Notes under the pieces: generated by a model
Databases searched by the model: none
What the model saw: only the letters and a program-made list of their open reading frames with translations
What the model was told of the DNA's origin: nothing
NCBI RefSeq assembly: GCF_006364715.1
Contig: NZ_CP040984.1
Span: 1,054,001-1,118,000, forward strand
DNA from: Candidatus Methylopumilus planktonicus
GTDB taxonomy: Bacteria; Pseudomonadota; Gammaproteobacteria; Burkholderiales; Methylophilaceae
DNA: 64,000 nt
Direction of reading: 5' to 3'
Made by a program: the position numbers and the translations under genes
Shown: positions 35,844 to 45,194 of the stretch, one piece after another
Position numbering within the stretch: position 1 is the first letter of the stretch
Layout: the number at the start of each line of letters is the position of its first letter

Positions 35844-35899
35844 ACTTAACCCCTCCCCCTAAAGCCCCTCAACGCAACACTAATCGGAAAACCCCAAAT
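35844..35899 (+). promoter_or_regulatory. C-rich, G-poor leader upstream of rho (candidate rut site)
   Basis: By my count this 56-base stretch has 24 C and only 4 G, in runs such as CCCC and CCCCC, in an otherwise AT-rich genome. C-over-G bubbles are what Rho loads on, and rho genes in enterobacteria are attenuated in their leaders. A role as an autoregulatory Rho-loading site is inferred. No Shine-Dalgarno is evident before the rho ATG. Confidence 0.5.
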
Positions 35900-37159
35900 A
35901 TGCATTTATCTGAATTAAAACACCTCCCCATTGCGCAACTAGTAGAAATGGCAATCACGGACGAAATCGAAAATGCTAGCCGTATGAGGAAGCAAGATTT
36001 AATCTTCGCAATCTTAAAAAACAAAGCAAAAAAAGGGGATAGTATTTATGGGGATGGCACCTTAGAAGTATTGCAAGATGGGTTTGGATTCTTAAGATCA
36101 CCTGATACTTCCTACCTTGCAGGGCCTGATGATATTTATGTGTCACCTTCACAAATTCGTCGTTTCAATCTTCATACTGGCGATACTATTCAAGGTGAAA
36201 TTAGAACGCCTAAAGATGGGGAGCGTTACTTTGCGCTTGTAAAAGTAGATGAAGTTAACAATGAAGCGCCAGAAAACACAAAAAATAAAATTCTTTTTGA
36301 GAACTTAACGCCCTTATTCCCAACGATACCTCTCACACTTGAAAGAGATATTAGCGGCGAAGAAAATATTACAAGTCGTGTCATTGATATGATTGCTCCG
36401 ATTGGGAGAGGTCAGCGCGGCTTGATTGTAGCGAGTCCTAAAAGCGGTAAGACTGTCATGATGCAAAATATTGCGCATGCCATTACATCAAATCATCCTG
36501 ACGTATCTTTAATTGTGCTTCTAATTGATGAGAGACCAGAAGAAGTAACTGAAATGACGAGGTCTGTAAAAGGTGAAGTTGTTGCATCAACATTCGACGA
36601 GCCTGCTACACGTCACGTTCAAGTGGCTGAAATGGTTCTTGAAAAAGCGAAGCGCCTTGTCGAACATAAAAAAGATGTAGTAATTCTCTTGGATTCCATT
36701 ACAAGGTTGGCAAGAGCTTACAACACGGTAATACCTTCATCCGGTAAAGTTCTTACCGGCGGCGTCGATGCCAATGCCCTTCAAAAACCAAAGCGTTTCT
36801 TTGGTGCAGCCCGTAATATTGAAGAAGGTGGCTCGCTCACGATCCTTGCAACAGCACTGATTGATACAGGCTCACGCATGGATGACGTGATTTACGAAGA
36901 ATTTAAAGGTACCGGTAATATGGAAATTCACCTAGATCGTAAAATGGCTGAAAAAAGACTCTATCCAGCAATTAATGTGAATAAATCAGGCACCCGTAAG
37001 GAAGAGCTTCTTATCCCTAAAGATAATTTACAAAAAATATGGGTACTTAGAAAACTTCTACACCCTATGGATGACTTGGAAGCGATGGAATTCTTGCTAG
37101 ACAAGATTAAAGCCACTAAAAATAATAATGACTTCTTTGACAGTATGCGAAGGGGTTAA
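35900..37159 (+). CDS. rho: Transcription termination factor Rho
   Basis: Hexameric RNA helicase that ends transcription. 419 residues (the E. coli size): N-terminal helical region (LSELKHLPIAQLVEMA), cold-shock-like RNA-binding domain (YGDGTLEVLQDGFGFLRSP), Walker A GLIVASPKSGKTVMMQNIA, Walker B region DVVILLDSITRLARAYN and the R-loop region around EEFKGTGNMEIHLDRK. All canonical. Confidence 0.98.
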   Translation: MHLSELKHLPIAQLVEMAITDEIENASRMRKQDLIFAILKNKAKKGDSIYGDGTLEVLQDGFGFLRSPDTSYLAGPDDIYVSPSQIRRFNLHTGDTIQGEIRTPKDGERYFALVKVDEVNNEAPENTKNKILFENLTPLFPTIPLTLERDISGEENITSRVIDMIAPIGRGQRGLIVASPKSGKTVMMQNIAHAITSNHPDVSLIVLLIDERPEEVTEMTRSVKGEVVASTFDEPATRHVQVAEMVLEKAKRLVEHKKDVVILLDSITRLARAYNTVIPSSGKVLTGGVDANALQKPKRFFGAARNIEEGGSLTILATALIDTGSRMDDVIYEEFKGTGNMEIHLDRKMAEKRLYPAINVNKSGTRKEELLIPKDNLQKIWVLRKLLHPMDDLEAMEFLLDKIKATKNNNDFFDSMRRG

Positions 37160-37232
37160 GACGTAAAATTGATTGATTTTTGGTCCTAAATCATTGATAA
37201 TACGCATCTATTGAATCAAAGTTGGAAAAATT

Positions 37233-37433
37233 ATGAAAGCTGATACACACCCAAATTACTCTGAAATTAATATCACATGTAGCTGTGGTAATAAATTTAA
37301 AACACAATCAACAGTTGGAAAAGACATGAACATTGAAGTTTGCTCACAATGCCATCCTTTCTATACAGGTAAACAAAAGATTTTAGATACTGCAGGCCGT
37401 GTTGAGAAATTCAAACAAAAATATGGCATGTAA
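37233..37433 (+). CDS. rpmE: Ribosomal protein bL31, zinc-binding form
   Basis: 66 residues with cysteines in NITCSCGNKF and EVCSQCHPFYTGKQK, the C+ (zinc-binding) form. Follows rho by 73 bases and ends with a strong intrinsic terminator. The C+ form implies zinc sufficiency control could use a C- paralog; none is in this window. Confidence 0.96.
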   Translation: MKADTHPNYSEINITCSCGNKFKTQSTVGKDMNIEVCSQCHPFYTGKQKILDTAGRVEKFKQKYGM

Positions 37434-37451
37434 GGATTCATTCTTATATCA

Positions 37452-37479
37452 AAAGGCAGCATAGGCTGCCTTTTTTTTT
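37452..37479 (+). terminator. Rho-independent terminator after rpmE
   Basis: 9-base perfect stem (AAAGGCAGC / GCTGCCTTT) with ATAG loop, running into T9. The start codon proposed for the next gene is only 6 bases beyond the T run. Confidence 0.93.
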
Positions 37480-37484
37480 AAAAT

Positions 37485-39116
37485 ATGCGATTTCAACTTG
37501 AACACGACTGGCAAGATAATATGGCCACCCCTAGAAGTCGTTTGGGTGAGCGTGCCAAAATTCATTCTTTTGTCGTTTTATGTATTATTTGGGTATTTGC
37601 AGGGCTCTTTGGCCATGCGCCTTGGAAGGGCTATGAAACACAAAGTATCAGTGCGATTCATGCAGTACTGAATGGTCATTTATTGGCACCTCTGGCTGCC
37701 AGTGAAGATACACTTATCAATCCACCCCTTTACTATTGGACAGGGGCCATCTTTGGCAAACTTTTCACACCTTTAATTTCCCTTCATGACGCGAGCAGGA
37801 TGATCAATGCTTTGTGGATGGGGCTTACCATTCTGATGATAGGTATGCTGAATCGAGAGTTATGGGGCATCGGCTTTGGAAGACAAGCGGCTCTCATTTT
37901 TATAGGGTCAGTGGGCCTCATATTTAATGTGCATACGCTCATGCCTGGTATTGCAACATTAACAGGCCTCACCATGGCATTTTATGGCTTAGCCCTTTCT
38001 AAAAGACGCCCTTTTAGATCCGCCATACTTTTAGGTTTTGGTTTGGGCGTGAGCTTTTTATCAGGCGGGATTGTACCGCTTCTTATTCCTATACTTTCAG
38101 CTCTTCTCTTACCTACACTTTTTCAATTATGGCGAACACGTCGCTATGCTCTAGTTCTAAGTTTAAGTCTTCTTGTGAGCCTGCCTTTTTTAATTATATG
38201 GCCAACACTTCTATGGTGGAATCAACACGACATATTTATGAAATGGATTAACCATTTCAAATTATTTCCAGTACAAAATTATATTTTTTATATGAAAAAT
38301 CTTTCCTGGTTTACTTGGCCAGCTCTCCCTCTTGCAATCTGGGGCCTATGGAAATTTAGAGGCAAGATATGGTCTCAACCTAAATTTCAATTACCAATTA
38401 TCTTTTTTGTATCTACATTTATTCTTACTGCTTCTTGTGCGAAAACAAACCAAGCATTCTTAATGCCATTTCTAATTCCGCTATCAACAATTGCAGCAGG
38501 TAGTATTGAAAATTTAAGAAGAGGTGCTGCAAGCGCACTTAACTGGTTTGGCATCATTTTATTTTCAACCATTCTTTTCCTTATTTGGCTAGGCTGGAAT
38601 GCCATGCTCACAGGCTTTCCTAAAAAAACATATGAGCGTATGCAATTTTTAGCACAAACCAACGAGTCACATTTCAACATTTTTATTTTAATTATTGCGA
38701 TACTTTTGACGCTGGTTTGGATTTTTTCTTTGGTTAAAACAAGAATTACAAATCGCTCATGCACTACGAATTGGTCTATTGGTCTCACTGTGAGTTGGGC
38801 GCTCCTTATGGCTTTATGGCTTCCCTGGATTAATCATAAAAAAGATTTCAGTCCACTTTTTTTATCTATGGGGAAAGTAATGCAAGATAAAACTTGTCTC
38901 ACGACACACAACATCAATAACGCACAAATTGATTTGATTGATTATTACTTAAATATAAAGTCGACCAGAGAAGGTGACCGAGGCAATTGTAATTATTTAC
39001 TTATTTATCAATTGCACAAAAAAGATCTTCCGCCGATTAGTGAGAATTGGAAATTGGTTTGGAATGAGAGACAGCCGGGCGATAAAAATAATTACAAATT
39101 ATTTTATAAAGAGTAA
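37485..39116 (+). CDS. ArnT-like / family 39-type membrane glycosyltransferase
   Basis: A polytopic protein of 543 residues (about 11-12 predicted helices) with the family-39/83 layout: an N-terminal helix (SFVVLCIIWVFAGLFGHAPW) followed by a loop with the acidic residue in YETQSISAIH, a second loop NPPLYYWTGAIFGKL, and a C-terminal periplasmic part (LTTHNINNAQIDLIDYYLNI). Such enzymes transfer sugars from polyprenyl-phosphate donors to lipid A or proteins in the periplasm; the substrate here is unknown. The start is doubtful: ATG 37485 lies just past the rpmE terminator without a ribosome site, and ATG 37521 (MATPRSRLGER) is an alternative. Confidence 0.75.
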   Translation: MRFQLEHDWQDNMATPRSRLGERAKIHSFVVLCIIWVFAGLFGHAPWKGYETQSISAIHAVLNGHLLAPLAASEDTLINPPLYYWTGAIFGKLFTPLISLHDASRMINALWMGLTILMIGMLNRELWGIGFGRQAALIFIGSVGLIFNVHTLMPGIATLTGLTMAFYGLALSKRRPFRSAILLGFGLGVSFLSGGIVPLLIPILSALLLPTLFQLWRTRRYALVLSLSLLVSLPFLIIWPTLLWWNQHDIFMKWINHFKLFPVQNYIFYMKNLSWFTWPALPLAIWGLWKFRGKIWSQPKFQLPIIFFVSTFILTASCAKTNQAFLMPFLIPLSTIAAGSIENLRRGAASALNWFGIILFSTILFLIWLGWNAMLTGFPKKTYERMQFLAQTNESHFNIFILIIAILLTLVWIFSLVKTRITNRSCTTNWSIGLTVSWALLMALWLPWINHKKDFSPLFLSMGKVMQDKTCLTTHNINNAQIDLIDYYLNIKSTREGDRGNCNYLLIYQLHKKDLPPISENWKLVWNERQPGDKNNYKLFYKE

Positions 39117-39120
39117 AAAC

Positions 39121-39333
39121 TCAAAGATGCTTTTGGATTGCATCAATCACAATCACTTCTAGACCTTTTCCCGCATTTTTTGCGACATGTTCTTTAATTT
39201 GATTACGCATAGGTGGTGCCCAAAATTTAGTTAGATGATTTGCAATCTCTTCTTTCGCTTTTCCTTGGTCCGGATAGGATTTAAAAAAAGAACCAATTTG
39301 GTTAGCCATCGTGACAAGCTGATCAATATTCAT
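39121..39333 (-). CDS. fdsD: NAD-dependent formate dehydrogenase delta subunit
   Basis: 70 residues (MNIDQLVTMANQIGSFFKSYPD onward, with KFWAPPMRNQI), matching the small FdsD proteins found at the end of soluble Mo-formate dehydrogenase operons. FdsD is part of or assists the FdsABG complex. Starts 2 bases after fdhD and ends 4 bases from the stop of the convergent glycosyltransferase gene. Confidence 0.88.
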   Translation of the reverse strand: MNIDQLVTMANQIGSFFKSYPDQGKAKEEIANHLTKFWAPPMRNQIKEHVAKNAGKGLEVIVIDAIQKHL

Positions 39334-39335
39334 AA

Positions 39336-40154
39336 TTAATTTTTTGTAACTCTTTCAGTATAAGTATAAATCACATAATGAGGAGCTCTTGCAAAGCCAA
39401 TCAAACATAGCCCATATTTTAATGCAGATCGAATCGCAAGTCCCGTGGGGGCTGATATTGCAATCAGAGTTGATGCGCCTAACATCACTGTTTTTTGAAC
39501 CATCTCATAACTCGCACGACTTGTAGTAATCACAAAGCCTTTATCATTAAAGCTTTTCTTTTGAAGGGCTCCAATTAGCTTATCTAAAGCATTATGTCGG
39601 CCTACATCTTCACGTACCAATTGAATTTCGCCCTGCTCATTTGCCCATGCGCATGCATGTGTGGCACCTGTTTTTTTTTGGAGCGATTGAGTTGCATGAA
39701 GCGTGTCGAGTGCTTTTATTATTGCACTCTCTTTAATGGTTAAAGTGTTATCTATCTTTTTTTCAGGTAGTCTTAAGGCTTGATCTAAATTTTCAGCACC
39801 ACATAAACCACACCCAGTTCGACCAAGAAGATTTCTACGTTTATCTTTTAATATTTGGAAACGCGCTGATGCAATTTCAATTTGAAGTTCAATACCCTTT
39901 GGCTGATGAATGACTTCAATACCATAAATATCACTTTTATTTTCAACAATGCCTTCTGAAAAAGAAAACCCTAAAGCAAAATCTTCAAGGTCTGAGGGGG
40001 AGGCTAGCATCACGGCATGTGATATGCCGTTATAGACGAATGCAATCGGCACTTCTTCCGCAATGTCATCTTTTTCCATTGCTTTTGCATTACTTTTTAA
40101 GACTTCATAAGTCTTAAAACTATGTTCTGTGTCAATAAAAAGATCTTGTGCCAC
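39336..40154 (-). CDS. fdhD: Formate dehydrogenase accessory sulfurtransferase
   Basis: Transfers sulfur from a cysteine desulfurase to the molybdenum cofactor of formate dehydrogenase, giving the sulfido ligand needed for activity (the FdsC role). 272 residues with the catalytic cysteine pair in GRTGCGLCGAENLD, the VREDVGRHNALDKLIGA motif and TTSRASYEMVQKTVMLG. Lies 9 bases after fdsA, as in other fds operons. Confidence 0.95.
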   Translation of the reverse strand: MAQDLFIDTEHSFKTYEVLKSNAKAMEKDDIAEEVPIAFVYNGISHAVMLASPSDLEDFALGFSFSEGIVENKSDIYGIEVIHQPKGIELQIEIASARFQILKDKRRNLLGRTGCGLCGAENLDQALRLPEKKIDNTLTIKESAIIKALDTLHATQSLQKKTGATHACAWANEQGEIQLVREDVGRHNALDKLIGALQKKSFNDKGFVITTSRASYEMVQKTVMLGASTLIAISAPTGLAIRSALKYGLCLIGFARAPHYVIYTYTERVTKN

Positions 40155-40163
40155 TTGTTAAAT

Positions 40164-43010
40164 CTAATGAATTTTTAATTCTTTAGATTTACCTGCAAAT
40201 TCAATTTGCTCTTCACTAAAATGTTGGTATTGTTTTTGCCAATCAGATAATTGTGTCACTTTATTTACCTGCACGGCTGTCACTTTAAATTCAGGGCAGT
40301 TTGTTGCCCAATCTGAATTATCCGTCGTGATGACGTTAGCACCTGATTCAGGATGATGGAATGTAGTGTAAATCACGCCAGGTTGAACACGGTCTGTAAT
40401 TTGAGCCCTTAATACAGTCTCGCCTGATCGGCTCACAACACCAACCCAATCGCCTGATTTAATAGCTCTTTCTTCAGCATCATGTGGATGAATTTCAACT
40501 AAATCTTCTTCATGCCACGCTGTATTTTTCGTTCTTCTTGTCTGAGCACCTACATTATATTGAGAGAGTATTCTGCCCGTCGTTAGAATAAGCGGATATT
40601 TCGGCGTCACTTTTTCTGAAGTGGGCACATATTCAGTAATAATAAATTTACCTTTGCCGCGCACGAATTCATCAATATGCATTGTCGGTGTACCGAGAGG
40701 ATGCACATCATTACAAGGCCATTGAATACTTCCTAATTCATCTAACTTCTTATAACTCACACCGCTAAATGTCGGGGTGAGATTTGCAATCTCATCCATG
40801 ATGTCTGATGCGTGGCTATAGTCCATTTTGTAACCTAGCGCATTAGAAAGCATCTGTGTGATCTCCCAATCTTCATATCCATTCTTAGGGGACATTACTT
40901 TTCTCACTCTAGAAATACGTCTTTCAGCATTTGTAAATGTGCCATTCTTTTCTAAGAATGAAGAGCCTGGTAAGAATACGTGCGCATACATCGCAGTTTC
41001 ATTTAAAAATAAATCTTGCACAATGACACACTCCATCGACTCCAATGCATGTGTTACATGCTGCGTATTAGGATCTGATTGTGCGATGTCTTCACCTTCA
41101 CAATACAGCGCTTTAAATTGTCCTTCGATCGCGACATCTAACATATTAGGAATTCTTAAACCGGGTTCATTTTGTAATTTAACATCCCATGCTTTTTCAA
41201 ATAGAGCCAAAGTCGCTTTATCAGATACATGTCGGTAACCTGGGAATTCATGAGGAAACGATCCCATGTCGCAAGCACCTTGAACATTATTTTGTCCTCT
41301 TAAAGGGTTAACTCCTACACCCTCTCGGCCAATGTTACCAGTCAACATAGCAAGATTAGCAATGCCCATAACCATCGTTGAACCTTGGCTATGTTCAGTT
41401 ACGCCTAATCCATAATAAATCGCAGCATTTCCACCTTTAGCAAAAAGTTTTGCAGCATCTCTTACATCTTTAGCATCCACACCAGTAAATTCACTCATCG
41501 CTTCAGGTGAATTTTCAGGCTTAATAATAAAATCTTTCCATGCTTTAAATGCATCGTCTTCACAACGCGATTTAATGAAAGAATCATCCATGAGTTTTTC
41601 AGTGACAATCGTGTGAGCTAATGCATTCACGATAGCAACGTTGGAACCAGGCTTAAGTTTTAAATGATAGTCAGCTTTAATGTGAGGCGAGCTATCGACA
41701 AGATCAATAGCGCGAGGATCAACAATGATAAGCTTGGCACCTTCTCTTAAGCGTCTTTTCATTTGTGATGCAAATACAGGATGGCCATCTGTTGGGTTAG
41801 CTCCAATAATCATAATCACATCTGAATGCATAACTGAATCAAAATTTTGCGTACCTGCAGACTCGCCAAGTGTTTGCTTAAGTCCGTAACCTGTAGGTGA
41901 ATGACATACACGTGCGCAAGTATCAATATTATTATTACCTAATGCTGCACGGACTAATTTTTGTACTACATAAACTTCTTCATTCGTACAACGTGAAGAT
42001 GAGATAGCACCCACTGAATCACGTCCATATTTCTTTTGGATACGCTGCATTTCACTTGCTGCATAATTTATAGCAACATCCCATGTGACTTTTTCCCAAG
42101 GATCATGAATACTTTTACGAATCATAGGTGTCGTAATGCGATCTTTATGTGTCGCGTATCCCCAAGCAAATCTTCCCTTAACACACGAATGTCCATGATT
42201 GGCACCGCCATCTTTATTGGGTGTCATACGAACTACTTCTTCGCCTTTCATTTCAGCATGAAATGAACAGCCTACACCGCAGTATGCGCAAGTTGTGGTG
42301 ACGCTATGTTCTGGAACGCCTGCTTCGATAATCGTATTTTCAATGAGGGTTGCCGTTGGGCACGCTTGCACACATGCACCGCATGAGACGCATTCTGAAT
42401 CTTTAAAATCTTTATTACCGGCTGATACTTTGGAATCAAAACCTCGACCTTGAATGGTGAGGGCATAAGTACCTTGAACTTCTTCACACGCTCTAACACA
42501 TCTTGAACATACAATGCATTTAGACGGATCAAAAGTAAAATATGGATTCGAAGTATCTTTTTCGCTCTTTAAATGATTTTTACCTTCGTAGCCATAACGT
42601 ACATCTCTTAAACCGACAGCGCCTGCCATGTCTTGAAGTTCACAGTCACCATTTGTTGCACAAGTTAAACAATCCAAGGGATGGTCTGAAATATAGAGTT
42701 CCATAACACCGCGTCTAATATCAGCAAGTTTAGGCGTTTGTGTACGTACCCTAATACCTTCAGCGACCGGCGTAGTGCATGAGGCTGGATAACCGCGACG
42801 ACCTTCAATTTCGACCAAGCAAAGACGACATGAGCCAAAGGGTTCCAGGTTGTCTGTAGCACATAACTTAGGCACAGTGACCCCTGAAATAGAGGCTGCA
42901 TGCATGATGGACGTCCCTTCAGGCACCGAGACAGATACGCCATCAATGGTTAACTGAATAGTCTTGTCTGAAGTTCTTTTGGGCGTTCCAAAATCTTTTA
43001 CATCATCCAT
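40164..43010 (-). CDS. fdsA: NAD-dependent formate dehydrogenase alpha subunit (Mo-bisPGD)
   Basis: Catalytic subunit that oxidises formate to CO2 in the cytoplasm. 948 residues: 2Fe-2S ferredoxin domain (about 40-90, cysteines in PKLCATDNLEPFGSCRLC and ASCTTP), HxxxC motif HPLDCLTCATNGDCELQ, two 4Fe-4S motifs (CIVCSRCVRACEE, CVSCGACVQACPTATL), a further cluster at the molybdopterin domain (CAYCGVGCSF), then the bisPGD domain with the likely Mo ligand Cys in NIDTCARVCHSPTGYG, and the C-terminal cofactor-binding domain (ILTTGRILSQYNVGAQTRR). Electrons pass to FdsB. Lies 39 bases after fdsB. Confidence 0.97.
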   Translation of the reverse strand: MDDVKDFGTPKRTSDKTIQLTIDGVSVSVPEGTSIMHAASISGVTVPKLCATDNLEPFGSCRLCLVEIEGRRGYPASCTTPVAEGIRVRTQTPKLADIRRGVMELYISDHPLDCLTCATNGDCELQDMAGAVGLRDVRYGYEGKNHLKSEKDTSNPYFTFDPSKCIVCSRCVRACEEVQGTYALTIQGRGFDSKVSAGNKDFKDSECVSCGACVQACPTATLIENTIIEAGVPEHSVTTTCAYCGVGCSFHAEMKGEEVVRMTPNKDGGANHGHSCVKGRFAWGYATHKDRITTPMIRKSIHDPWEKVTWDVAINYAASEMQRIQKKYGRDSVGAISSSRCTNEEVYVVQKLVRAALGNNNIDTCARVCHSPTGYGLKQTLGESAGTQNFDSVMHSDVIMIIGANPTDGHPVFASQMKRRLREGAKLIIVDPRAIDLVDSSPHIKADYHLKLKPGSNVAIVNALAHTIVTEKLMDDSFIKSRCEDDAFKAWKDFIIKPENSPEAMSEFTGVDAKDVRDAAKLFAKGGNAAIYYGLGVTEHSQGSTMVMGIANLAMLTGNIGREGVGVNPLRGQNNVQGACDMGSFPHEFPGYRHVSDKATLALFEKAWDVKLQNEPGLRIPNMLDVAIEGQFKALYCEGEDIAQSDPNTQHVTHALESMECVIVQDLFLNETAMYAHVFLPGSSFLEKNGTFTNAERRISRVRKVMSPKNGYEDWEITQMLSNALGYKMDYSHASDIMDEIANLTPTFSGVSYKKLDELGSIQWPCNDVHPLGTPTMHIDEFVRGKGKFIITEYVPTSEKVTPKYPLILTTGRILSQYNVGAQTRRTKNTAWHEEDLVEIHPHDAEERAIKSGDWVGVVSRSGETVLRAQITDRVQPGVIYTTFHHPESGANVITTDNSDWATNCPEFKVTAVQVNKVTQLSDWQKQYQHFSEEQIEFAGKSKELKIH

Positions 43011-43049
43011 ATATTGTCTCGAAATAAATCATTAAATCAGCCTGTTAGT

Positions 43050-44603
43050 CTATGCCTTGGTCTCTTTTACATCAACCCCAAAGTCTTTAGGGAAATGATT
43101 TAAAGCACTTAACACAGGGTAGGGCGTCATCCCGCCTAACGCACATAAAGAGCCATTAAACATCGTGTCTGAAAGGTCTCGAATTAATGTGGTATGTTTT
43201 TCAACATCTTTACCCGCGAGAATATGGTCCATCACTTCCACGCCACGAGTGGAACCTACGCGACAAGGGGTACATTTTCCGCAAGATTCAATTGCACAAA
43301 AATCAAAGGCATAACGCGCCATCTTTGCCATATTGACTGTCTCGTCAAACGCTACAATACCGCCATGGCCTAAAATGGCCCAAATTTCAGAAAATTTTTC
43401 ATAGTCGAGTGGCGTATCAAATTGAGACTCGGGCAAATAAGCGCCCAAAGGTCCGCCAACTTGCACCGCTTTAATTGGCTTGCCTGATAAAGACCCCCCA
43501 CCAAAATCATATAAAAGTTCTCTTAAGGTGACACCAAAAGCTTTTTCAACAAGCCCTGTCCTTTTTAAATTACCGGCGAGCTGAATAGGAAGTGTGCCTC
43601 GAGATTTGCCCATACCAAAATCTTGGTAATACTTAGCACCCTTCGCCAAAATAATCGGAACAGTGGCTAATGAAATCACGTTATTGACTGCGGTAGGCTT
43701 ACCGAATAAACCTTCGATTGCAGGGAGGGGTGGTTTAAATCTAACCAGTCCTCTTTTGCCTTCCAAACTTTCTAGCAGCGAAGTTTCTTCGCCACAAATA
43801 TATGCGCCTGCTGCACGTCTGACTTCTAAATGGAATGTATGACCACTCTTTAAAACATCATCGCCTAAATAACCTGCGCTTTTAGCTTTTTCTATAGCTT
43901 CATTTAAAGTTTTTAATGCGTGAGGATATTCAGAACGTAAATAGATATAACCTTGTGAAGCACCTACTGCAAGGCCTGCAATGATCATCCCTTCAATGAG
44001 TACGAAAGGATCGCCTTCCATAATCATCCGATCTGAATAGGTTCCAGAATCACCTTCATCTGCATTACAGACAATATATTTTTGTGTCGCTTTGGCATCT
44101 AAAACTGTTTTCCATTTAATACCCGTCGGAAAAGCAGCGCCACCTCGGCCTCGCAAACCAGAATCTGTCACTGTCTGAACAATCGCTTGTGGATCTAAAT
44201 TCAGTGCATTTTTTAAACCTTCGAATCCGTCATGCTCAATGTATTGATCAATGTTAGTGGGTTCAGTGATACCCATGCGTGCAAAAGTTAAGCGTTCTTG
44301 TTTTTTTAACCAATCGATTTCTGATACAAGACCTAATGCAAGAGGATGCTTAGCGCCTTTAATAAAATCTGCGTCAAATAGTGATTTCACATCATTTGGA
44401 TTGATAGGGCCAAAACCTATGCGACCTTGAACTGTTTCCACTTCAACCAATGTTTCTAACCAAAATAATCCACGTGAACTATTTCGTACGATTTGAATAT
44501 CTAGTTTTCTAGCTTGGGCTTCTTTTGCTATCGCTGCTGCAACTTGATCTGCGCCAAGGGATAATGCTGCGGAATCTTTCGATATAAAAATTTTAATACT
44601 CAT
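43050..44603 (-). CDS. fdsB: NAD-dependent formate dehydrogenase beta subunit (FMN, NAD)
   Basis: NuoF-like diaphorase subunit that reduces NAD+. 517 residues: N-terminal thioredoxin-like part, then GLRGRGGAAFPTGIKWKTV (NAD/FMN site), YIVCNADEGDSGTYSDRMIMEGDPF, RRAAGAYICGEETSLLESLEG, and the 4Fe-4S motif FCAIESCGKCTPCRVGSTRG. Overlaps fdsG by the 4-base ATGA. Confidence 0.97.
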   Translation of the reverse strand: MSIKIFISKDSAALSLGADQVAAAIAKEAQARKLDIQIVRNSSRGLFWLETLVEVETVQGRIGFGPINPNDVKSLFDADFIKGAKHPLALGLVSEIDWLKKQERLTFARMGITEPTNIDQYIEHDGFEGLKNALNLDPQAIVQTVTDSGLRGRGGAAFPTGIKWKTVLDAKATQKYIVCNADEGDSGTYSDRMIMEGDPFVLIEGMIIAGLAVGASQGYIYLRSEYPHALKTLNEAIEKAKSAGYLGDDVLKSGHTFHLEVRRAAGAYICGEETSLLESLEGKRGLVRFKPPLPAIEGLFGKPTAVNNVISLATVPIILAKGAKYYQDFGMGKSRGTLPIQLAGNLKRTGLVEKAFGVTLRELLYDFGGGSLSGKPIKAVQVGGPLGAYLPESQFDTPLDYEKFSEIWAILGHGGIVAFDETVNMAKMARYAFDFCAIESCGKCTPCRVGSTRGVEVMDHILAGKDVEKHTTLIRDLSDTMFNGSLCALGGMTPYPVLSALNHFPKDFGVDVKETKA

Positions 44604-45085
44604 GATGCGCGCTTTAAATCTGAAATAAGTTGATCTATTTTTTTACTATCTACGCGTCCATAAACCTCTTCATCGATCATCACTGAAGGAGAGCATGCAC
44701 AGTTCCCTAAACAATAAATGGGTTCTAAGGTAATTGCGCCATCAGATGTGGTTTCATGAAAATCAATACCAAGATGCTTTTTAATATGCAATTCAAGCAT
44801 CTCACTTCCCATTGCCTGGCAAGATTCTGCGCGACAAACTTGCAGGATATGACGGCCGGGTTTGTTCGATCTAAAATGATGGTAAAAAGTCACAACACCA
44901 TGGACTTCTGCAACTGACAAACTAAGTGCGCTGGAAATTAAAGGGTAGGCGATTTCTGGCACAAACCCTAAGTCGTCCTGGATAGCATGTAAAAGGGGCA
45001 ATAAAGCGCCAGGCATAAATTGATACTGCAAAATATGCTGATTAATGATCTTATAGTCCTGAGGATTTAAGACAAAGTCTTCCAA
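44600..45085 (-). CDS. fdsG: NAD-dependent formate dehydrogenase gamma subunit
   Basis: NuoE-like 2Fe-2S subunit, 161 residues. Cluster ligands are in VCRAESCQAMGSE and YCLGNCACSPSVMID, the C-x4-C ... C-x3-C pattern. The start is TTG at 45085 with a GGAG ribosome site about 9 bases before it. First gene of the leftward fdsG-fdsB-fdsA-fdhD-fdsD operon, divergent from the FDH4-like gene across a 109-base gap. Confidence 0.95.
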   Translation of the reverse strand: MEDFVLNPQDYKIINQHILQYQFMPGALLPLLHAIQDDLGFVPEIAYPLISSALSLSVAEVHGVVTFYHHFRSNKPGRHILQVCRAESCQAMGSEMLELHIKKHLGIDFHETTSDGAITLEPIYCLGNCACSPSVMIDEEVYGRVDSKKIDQLISDLKRAS

Positions 45086-45113
45086 AAATATCTCCAGATT
45101 TTTTCCTGAACGC

Positions 45114-45141
45114 TTGCTTCAATAGCAGATAATAGTATTAT
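45114..45141 (+). promoter_or_regulatory. Candidate promoter of the FDH4-like gene
   Basis: TTGCTT (45114-45119) and TATTAT (45136-45141) with a 16-base spacer, inside the 109-base divergent region. The gene has a clear GAGGAG ribosome site. No matching leftward promoter stands out for fdsG. Confidence 0.45.
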
Positions 45142-45194
45142 AAATTACCAAGATGTTTTTCACTTAAATAATTTCATGATTGAGGAGCTGAAAG

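Noticed and set aside
38387..38788. 133-codon frame opposite the glycosyltransferase
   Set aside because: Antisense of membrane helices; no start signals and no recognisable domain.
40858..41238. 126-codon frame opposite fdsA
   Set aside because: It is the antisense shadow of a strongly conserved fdsA segment; no family features in the translation.
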